64,000 nt of DNA from Rossellomorea vietnamensis. Its GTDB lineage: Bacteria; Bacillota; Bacilli; Bacillales; Bacillaceae_B. The stretch is from the NCBI RefSeq assembly GCF_008180415.1, contig NZ_VTEI01000002.1, positions 537,740 through 601,739 of the forward strand, written 5' to 3'. The notes below the pieces were generated by a model. That model saw only the letters and a list, made by a program, of their open reading frames with translations, ran no database searches and had not been told where the DNA came from. Positions within the stretch are counted from its first letter, which is position 1. Every line of letters begins with the position of its first letter. The position numbers and the translations under genes are program-made. Shown here piece by piece: positions 59,456-64,000 of this stretch.

Positions 59456-59495
59456 AAAAAAAGCAGGCAGCTGGATCATACCTGCTGCCTGCTTT
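59456..59495 (-). terminator. Terminator after ypeB
   Basis: Stem AAAGCAGGCAG/CTGCCTGCTTT with T-run on the minus strand. Confidence 0.9.
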
Positions 59496-59498
59496 ATC

Positions 59499-60845
59499 TT
59501 ATACTGTCTCTTCAAAGATTGGTTCTGCATTCTTCAGTTTTTCTACTTTTTCTTCAATGGCACTGTCTGCATTGATAAAAATTCGGTAAGTATCGTTGCC
59601 AAGCATTCCTAAAAATTCGTAACATAATACCTCTTCATTCAAATCATTTACAATGACAGCCAGTCTGTCTTCCATAATTTTCACTTTCGGATTGATCTTA
59701 CTTTCCGCTTCACTTTTTGTGATCTGCGGTTCAGGTATACTCCGGTCCTGATGGTTTTTCAGAAATTCCTCTGCTGCAAATCCGATTACCTGCCCATCAT
59801 CGAGTGCCACCTTCAGTTTTAAGGCATCAGGGTATACCCGCACTCCATTAATGATAGTGACGAAAGTAAACGTCCCAATATTGTCATACTGAGCACTCTC
59901 AAACAATTCCATATCTTTGAACTCGTTTTCTTTCAGGAAAGATACCGCTTTATTTGCCGCTTCATTCAAACCGATGTTGCTTTCTTTTACATCACGATTA
60001 TGAATAAAGTAAATCGGATATCCTCCCTTCTTGGTCACATCCATACTTGCTTCGCTGTCCGTATTTTGCATTGACACACTGTAAAAACCGAAGTTTGATC
60101 CTTTTCCATTCTCGGTTACTTTCACTTCTTTTACATCCTTGATTCTTGTGTATTTCTTCATAATATCGACAGCTTTTTGTTTTGAAACCGGATCACCCTT
60201 TAAGTTCTTATAATCATCATTTTTCTTTTGAGTGTTGACGAACGTTGGTCCTCCAAAGTTGGCTTCATCATACCCGTCAACCGTCTTTTCGACCGTTTTA
60301 AAACCATCGATTATCGTATTGTCGGCCTGTTCTTCACCAGTAGCCAGCGCCATCTCGACATCCATCCAGCGTAGATTGTTCTCGATGACTAGATGCTGAA
60401 CATTCCTTAACTCTTTTTGAATATCTGCACTTTGCTCATACAGTTTTTGCAAGGTACTGTATTCTTCATCAGACAAAGGTTCTTTGTCCAAGTCCCTCAC
60501 TGCCGCCCTGTAACTAAAATCCCCGATATTGGCTAAAAACTCTTCTGTTTTGTTGAACGGAAGAAGCGTAAGCGGAAGCTGTCCAACATCACTATGTGCC
60601 TGAGAGGTCAATCTCCATACGTCTGCTAATTCCGGCGAGAGCGAATTCCTGGAATTCATCGCAAGAGTAGTCCCTATTTTGTCATGCAGCAGATCAATTT
60701 GGTAGGTCAACTCATGAAATGCACGCTGATAATTATTCTCTGCGTTAATGAGTATGGCGTTTTTTTCTTGATGTTCCTGGTAACCCCAATACGCTGTTCC
60801 TGCTACTCCGATTGTCAGAACTGCAATTATTATACCTCGTATCAA
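59499..60845 (-). CDS. ypeB: Germination protein YpeB
   Basis: Forespore protein needed to place and hold SleB in the spore. 448 residues: N-terminal membrane anchor (2-21), a coiled helical domain, and three C-terminal PepSY-type domains (for example VSKQKAVDIMKKYTRI, GLNEAANKAVSFL, ITKSEAESKINPKV). Length and order match B. subtilis. It lies 14 bp after sleB, one transcript. Confidence 0.96.
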   Translation of the reverse strand: MIRGIIIAVLTIGVAGTAYWGYQEHQEKNAILINAENNYQRAFHELTYQIDLLHDKIGTTLAMNSRNSLSPELADVWRLTSQAHSDVGQLPLTLLPFNKTEEFLANIGDFSYRAAVRDLDKEPLSDEEYSTLQKLYEQSADIQKELRNVQHLVIENNLRWMDVEMALATGEEQADNTIIDGFKTVEKTVDGYDEANFGGPTFVNTQKKNDDYKNLKGDPVSKQKAVDIMKKYTRIKDVKEVKVTENGKGSNFGFYSVSMQNTDSEASMDVTKKGGYPIYFIHNRDVKESNIGLNEAANKAVSFLKENEFKDMELFESAQYDNIGTFTFVTIINGVRVYPDALKLKVALDDGQVIGFAAEEFLKNHQDRSIPEPQITKSEAESKINPKVKIMEDRLAVIVNDLNEEVLCYEFLGMLGNDTYRIFINADSAIEEKVEKLKNAEPIFEETV

Positions 60846-60859
60846 TTTTATTCACCTCT

Positions 60860-61720
60860 TTAGTTACAGAATATGTGTTTCCCGATTTTTTTGATTTGAG
60901 GTCTTGTCCAGATCCATTTGCTAGTTGCCGTGACAGGATTAAAGTAATATTGTGCGTTCTCTGAAGGATCCCATCCCTGAATGGCATCCATCACTGCCTC
61001 TTTCGCCTTTTCATTAGGTGTGAGCCATATTTGACCATCTGCCACTGCCGTAAAGGCACCTGGTTCAAATATCACACCTGAAACTGTGTTGGGAAATGAC
61101 GGACTGTCAATTCTATTTAGAATGACTGCCGCAACCGCAACCTGTCCTTCATACGGTTCACCCCTGGCTTCACCGTAAACCGCATTGGCCATGAGCTGAA
61201 TATCATTCTGCGAGAACCCGTTCGGCATATTGACAGCAGTTGGCTGTTTTGGCTGTTCTGCTTGCTGTGGAGAAGTTCCTTGCTTCGCAGGGGTTCCTCC
61301 TCCCCCCGTTTTTCCTCCGCCTTCCGATTGGCTGGATAAATCGGTGCCTCCGTAATGGCTGAAATTCTTACCTTGATTAATTTGTTTCTTCACAAACTCT
61401 CTATTATATTTGGATGCTTTAACAAGTTTATCTTTTGTTTCCTGCCCGGCAAGACCATCAATAGGCAAGCCGAATTCATACTGAAAATTCCTGAGGGCCC
61501 AGTATGTACCCCAGCCGAAAACCCCGTCGATTTTACCATTATAGTAGCCGACGTATTGCAAGCGTGATTGAAGTTCAATGACATCCTCACCAGTTGCCCC
61601 TTTTTGGACCACCTGATTGGAAAATGCACCTGCGTGGTCAATTTCGTCCTTGAATGATAAAGTTGTTAATATAAGGACCATGAGCAGAAAGATCGTTAAC
61701 AACTTAATGCGTTTTTTCAT
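60860..61720 (-). CDS. sleB: Spore cortex-lytic enzyme SleB
   Basis: Lytic transglycosylase that degrades spore cortex in germination. Signal peptide (about 1-32), a peptidoglycan-binding domain (KGATGEDVIELQSRLQYVGYY, DGVFGWGTYWALRNFQ), a low-complexity linker, and the catalytic domain AVYGEARGEPYEGQVAVAAVILNR with the catalytic Glu, ending IGKHIFCN. The ATG at 61720 is 7 bp from GGAGGG; 61723 is also possible. A sigma-G promoter is expected but only a weak candidate is seen. Confidence 0.95.
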   Translation of the reverse strand: MKKRIKLLTIFLLMVLILTTLSFKDEIDHAGAFSNQVVQKGATGEDVIELQSRLQYVGYYNGKIDGVFGWGTYWALRNFQYEFGLPIDGLAGQETKDKLVKASKYNREFVKKQINQGKNFSHYGGTDLSSQSEGGGKTGGGGTPAKQGTSPQQAEQPKQPTAVNMPNGFSQNDIQLMANAVYGEARGEPYEGQVAVAAVILNRIDSPSFPNTVSGVIFEPGAFTAVADGQIWLTPNEKAKEAVMDAIQGWDPSENAQYYFNPVTATSKWIWTRPQIKKIGKHIFCN

Positions 61721-61825
61721 CATACTACCCTCCAAATCTTGTATTAACATTAGCTCTAGTTTCTGTAGTAAAACCCATTTTATACATACTCAGGAGTTCA
61801 ATTTCCGCCTTGGAAGGATAAGGAA

Positions 61826-61947
61826 CAAAAGCGGAAGCGCCTTGTCCAGCCCCGACAGGCAAATGTTCTCAAGAGAAAAAAAGGCGGTCTTCCTTTTATT
61901 CTCTTGAGGTTATTTGACCCCGAGGGGCTAGGCGCTGCAGCTGGACG
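61826..61947 (+). repeat. AAAAGCGGAAGC structured repeat, full copy 1
   Basis: About 120 bp folding into three nested stems: AGCGCC (61836) with GGCGCT (61931), AGCCCC (61848) with GGGGCT (61924), and CTCAAGAGAA (61868) with TTCTCTTGAG (61899). Other copies: truncated at 61948, full at 63879, fragments at 23948 and 57677. Confidence 0.8.
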
Positions 61948-62009
61948 GAACAAAAGCGGAAGCGCCTTGTCCAGCCCCGACAGGCAAATGTTCTCAAGAG
62001 AAAAAAGGC
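61948..62009 (+). repeat. AAAAGCGGAAGC structured repeat, truncated copy 2
   Basis: Repeats the left half of the preceding copy almost exactly, from GAACAAAAGCGG to TTCTCAAGAGAA, then stops; a tandem partial duplication. Confidence 0.8.
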
Positions 62010-62052
62010 AATACACCAAGGCAGCTTTTCTACTTTCCTTTCTACCCAAATC

Positions 62053-62092
62053 AAAAAGGCCCCCAATTCAGTTCTTACTGAATGAGAGGCCT
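62053..62092 (-). terminator. Terminator after prsW
   Basis: Minus-strand stem AGGCC..ATTCAGT/ACTGAAT..GGCCT followed by TTTTTG; the base of the stem touches the prsW stop codon. Confidence 0.82.
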
Positions 62093-62777
62093 ATATTGAG
62101 ATCTTTTTATCGATATTCTGGTCATAATGTGAAGTGGTCAATCGGTGTGCACTCTTGATTTTCCTGAGGCCGGTCCACCATAGAAACAGCATGAAGGGAA
62201 TCATGTAAAATATCCAATTCTTTCCTGAACCAAGGATGAAGTCATATGTCCCATGCAGAAGGAATGGCAGAAAGAATGAGATAAAGATACTTCTCATTTT
62301 CATATTGTTACCGGCAAATTTGGCTTTGCCGAGATAATACCCCATGACTACACCGAATAATGCGTGTGCGGAAACAGGAAGAAGCGCTCTTCCAATGGCG
62401 AATTCAACTCCATGCGCAACAAGATATAAAATATTTTCAACAGTAGCGAAACCAAGCGAGACACTTGCTCCATAAACGATTCCATCATAGGGGTCGTTGA
62501 ATTCAACATGCTGAAAGACTGCAAAAAACAATATGAACCATTTAAAGAATTCTTCTAAAAGTCCTGCGGAAAAATAAGCATGGATCCATGGTGAAGAAAC
62601 AACGGCCTCTGCCTGCAATACATATTGCAGGAACATGAGGGGAAAAGTCAGAATTGCACCATACATAAACGTCTTTATGATGAAGGAAACCGGTTCTGAT
62701 TCAAATTCATCACGCAGATAGAAATAGCTGAGCAATGCCAGCCCCGGTGCAAAACCAGCTGATAAAATCACCAGCAT
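62091..62777 (-). CDS. prsW: Intramembrane protease PrsW
   Basis: Site-1 protease that starts cleavage of the anti-sigma factor RsiW and so activates sigma-W. 228 residues, about eight membrane segments, with the conserved EEFFKWF (EExxK), GASVSLGFATVENILY, the SAHALFG histidine and LLHGTYDF. The ATG at 62777 (MLVILSAGFAPG) is the family start, AGAGGA upstream. rsiW and sigW are not in the window. Confidence 0.95.
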   Translation of the reverse strand: MLVILSAGFAPGLALLSYFYLRDEFESEPVSFIIKTFMYGAILTFPLMFLQYVLQAEAVVSSPWIHAYFSAGLLEEFFKWFILFFAVFQHVEFNDPYDGIVYGASVSLGFATVENILYLVAHGVEFAIGRALLPVSAHALFGVVMGYYLGKAKFAGNNMKMRSIFISFFLPFLLHGTYDFILGSGKNWIFYMIPFMLFLWWTGLRKIKSAHRLTTSHYDQNIDKKISI

Positions 62778-62887
62778 ATAATTTGTCCTCTTTTCTTTCT
62801 GTTTTCTTAATCGTATCATGTAGAAGGAAGAAAGAAAATATCCGAATGTAATTACATAAATATATTCGAAGGAGATGAAGATTATTT

Positions 62888-63868
62888 ATGAAAAAACATA
62901 TAGTAGTCATACATACAGGCGGGACCATTTCCATGATGGAAGATGCGGCCACCGGTTCAGTCCAGCCCAGTGAAGAAAATCCTTTGTCCGCACATTCTTC
63001 ATCCCTGAGCCAGCTGGCTGACATAACAGTAAAGGAAGCATTTCACCTGCCTTCCCCGCACATAACACCAGATCATATGCTGCAGCTGAAAAAGATCATT
63101 GAAGAAGAATACAAGAAAAACAAAATTCAAGGAGTTGTCATTACGCATGGAACCGATACTCTTGAGGAGACAGCTTATTTTCTCGATTTAACTGTCGACT
63201 TGCCCATTTCCATTGTGGTAACCGGCGCCATGCGGTCGAGCAATGAAATTGGCGCAGATGGACTTTATAACCTTCTATCATCGGTTAAGGTAGCATCTAA
63301 TGAAGACTCTGCTGATAAAGGCGTTCTCGTCGTCCTGAATGACGAAATCCATTCTGCTAAAAATGTAACGAAAACCCATACAAGCAATGTTTCCACCTTT
63401 CAAAGCCCGCAATATGGTCCCATAGGAATTGTCACTAAGCGCGGAGTGATATTTCACCATAAACCTACGTCACTTGAGAAATATCCGGTAAAATCCGTTT
63501 CTAAGAAAATTGCTCTTATCAAAGCACATGCCGGTATGGATTCATCCCTGCTGTCTGCTCTGAAGGACCTTCATTATGACGGGGTGATCACAGAAGCACT
63601 GGGGCAGGGAAACCTTCCCCCGGGCGCTGTAGAGGGAGTCGAGCGTCTTCTCCGCTCTGAGATTCCTGTAATTCTTGTTTCCAGGTGCTTTAACGGCATC
63701 GCCCAGGATATTTACGGATATGCAGGCGGAGGAAAACAGCTGAAAGAAATGGGTGTGATTTTCTCAAACGGCTTAAATGGCCAAAAGGCACGAATGAAAC
63801 TGCTAGTAGCCTTGTCAACCTCCAGTGCACCAAGCTTAAAAGAACTTGAAGATATCTTTAAAAATTAA
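62888..63868 (+). CDS. ansA: L-asparaginase
   Basis: Hydrolyses asparagine to aspartate and ammonia. 326 residues with the first active-site Thr in HTGGTISM, the second set in THGTDTLEETA, and AMRSSNEIGADG. There is no signal peptide, so it is cytoplasmic. AAGGAGATG lies about 12 bp before the ATG. Divergent from prsW; ypdA, the usual B. subtilis neighbour, is not seen here. Confidence 0.93.
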   Translation: MKKHIVVIHTGGTISMMEDAATGSVQPSEENPLSAHSSSLSQLADITVKEAFHLPSPHITPDHMLQLKKIIEEEYKKNKIQGVVITHGTDTLEETAYFLDLTVDLPISIVVTGAMRSSNEIGADGLYNLLSSVKVASNEDSADKGVLVVLNDEIHSAKNVTKTHTSNVSTFQSPQYGPIGIVTKRGVIFHHKPTSLEKYPVKSVSKKIALIKAHAGMDSSLLSALKDLHYDGVITEALGQGNLPPGAVEGVERLLRSEIPVILVSRCFNGIAQDIYGYAGGGKQLKEMGVIFSNGLNGQKARMKLLVALSTSSAPSLKELEDIFKN

Positions 63869-63878
63869 TTGACATCAA

Positions 63879-64000
63879 AAGCGGAAGCGCCTCTCTCAGC
63901 CACGACAGGCAAATGTTCCTCAGAGAAAAAAAGGCGCTCTTTCCTTTTATTCTCTGAGGGTTATTTGACCCCGAGGGGCTAGGCGCTGCAGCTGGACGAA
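63879..64000 (+). repeat. AAAAGCGGAAGC structured repeat, full copy 3 (reaches window end)
   Basis: Same layout as the copy at 61826, but the central stem is CCTCAGAGAA (63918) with TTCTCTGAGG (63950), changed on both sides so that pairing is kept. It follows the ansA stop by about 10 bp and may serve as its transcript end. Confidence 0.8.

Noticed and set aside
61798..62158. 83-84 codon frames across the structured repeats
   Set aside because: They follow repeated non-coding DNA; the same peptide appears only because the repeat is duplicated.

Overview
The window is a stretch of a Bacillaceae (Bacillus sensu lato) chromosome. The evidence is endospore genes (spoIVA, ypeB, sleB, prsW, the yphA/YIEGIA cluster), bacillithiol genes (bshA, bshB1), a menaquinol qcrABC complex, and a gene order that follows the Bacillus subtilis recU-to-prsW region almost gene for gene. 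Nearly everything reads on the minus strand. The exceptions are recU-ponA at the left end, ypjC, ypzI and ansA. I see no rRNA, tRNA, CRISPR array, prophage or full-length insertion sequence.

Layout from left to right. Positions 1-3.3 kb hold recU (5' end outside the window) and ponA. Positions 3.5-13.3 kb hold ypoC, nth, dnaD, asnS, aspB, ypmB, ypmA, a secreted ComEC-tail-like protein and dinG. Positions 13.4-14.1 kb are a non-coding array of about thirteen 53-bp repeats. Positions 14.4-22.4 kb hold panBCD and a large operon ypjD-dapB-mgsA-bshB1-bshA-cca-birA. Positions 23-32.4 kb hold ypjC, a YugP-type peptidase, ypjB, ypjA, qcrABC, ypiF, ypiB, ypiA and an amidohydrolase-like protein. Positions 33-45.5 kb hold the aromatic/chorismate and menaquinone block: aroC, aroB, hisC, tyrA, aroA, cheR, ndk, hepT-menG-hepS, mtrB and hbs. 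Positions 46.4-58.7 kb hold spoIVA, yphF, yphE, gpsA, der, the YIEGIA cluster, ypzI, ypfD (S1-like), an acyltransferase, cmk, ypfB and motI. Positions 59.5-64 kb hold ypeB, sleB, prsW and ansA.

The genes are core housekeeping and sporulation functions. They cover cell wall synthesis, DNA repair, replication initiation, asparaginyl-tRNA charging, pantothenate and bacillithiol synthesis, chorismate to tyrosine/phenylalanine, and heptaprenyl-menaquinone feeding the bc complex. Against the classical B. subtilis layout, aroH and trpEDCFBA are missing between aroB and hisC, and folE (mtrA) is missing next to mtrB, so the TRAP regulator stands alone.

The unusual content lies between the genes. (1) A family of about 130-190 bp MITE-like elements has roughly 24-bp terminal inverted repeats beginning GGCT. 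Three copies have perfect 8-bp target duplications and several are inserted at terminators or stop codons. (2) There is a 53-bp minisatellite in which every unit can form a hairpin. (3) A second dispersed family of about 120 bp folds into nested stems, with compensatory changes between copies. No unmistakable new multi-gene system is present. The best candidates for undescribed biology are the MITE family, the minisatellite, the structured repeat and a few uncharacterised proteins.
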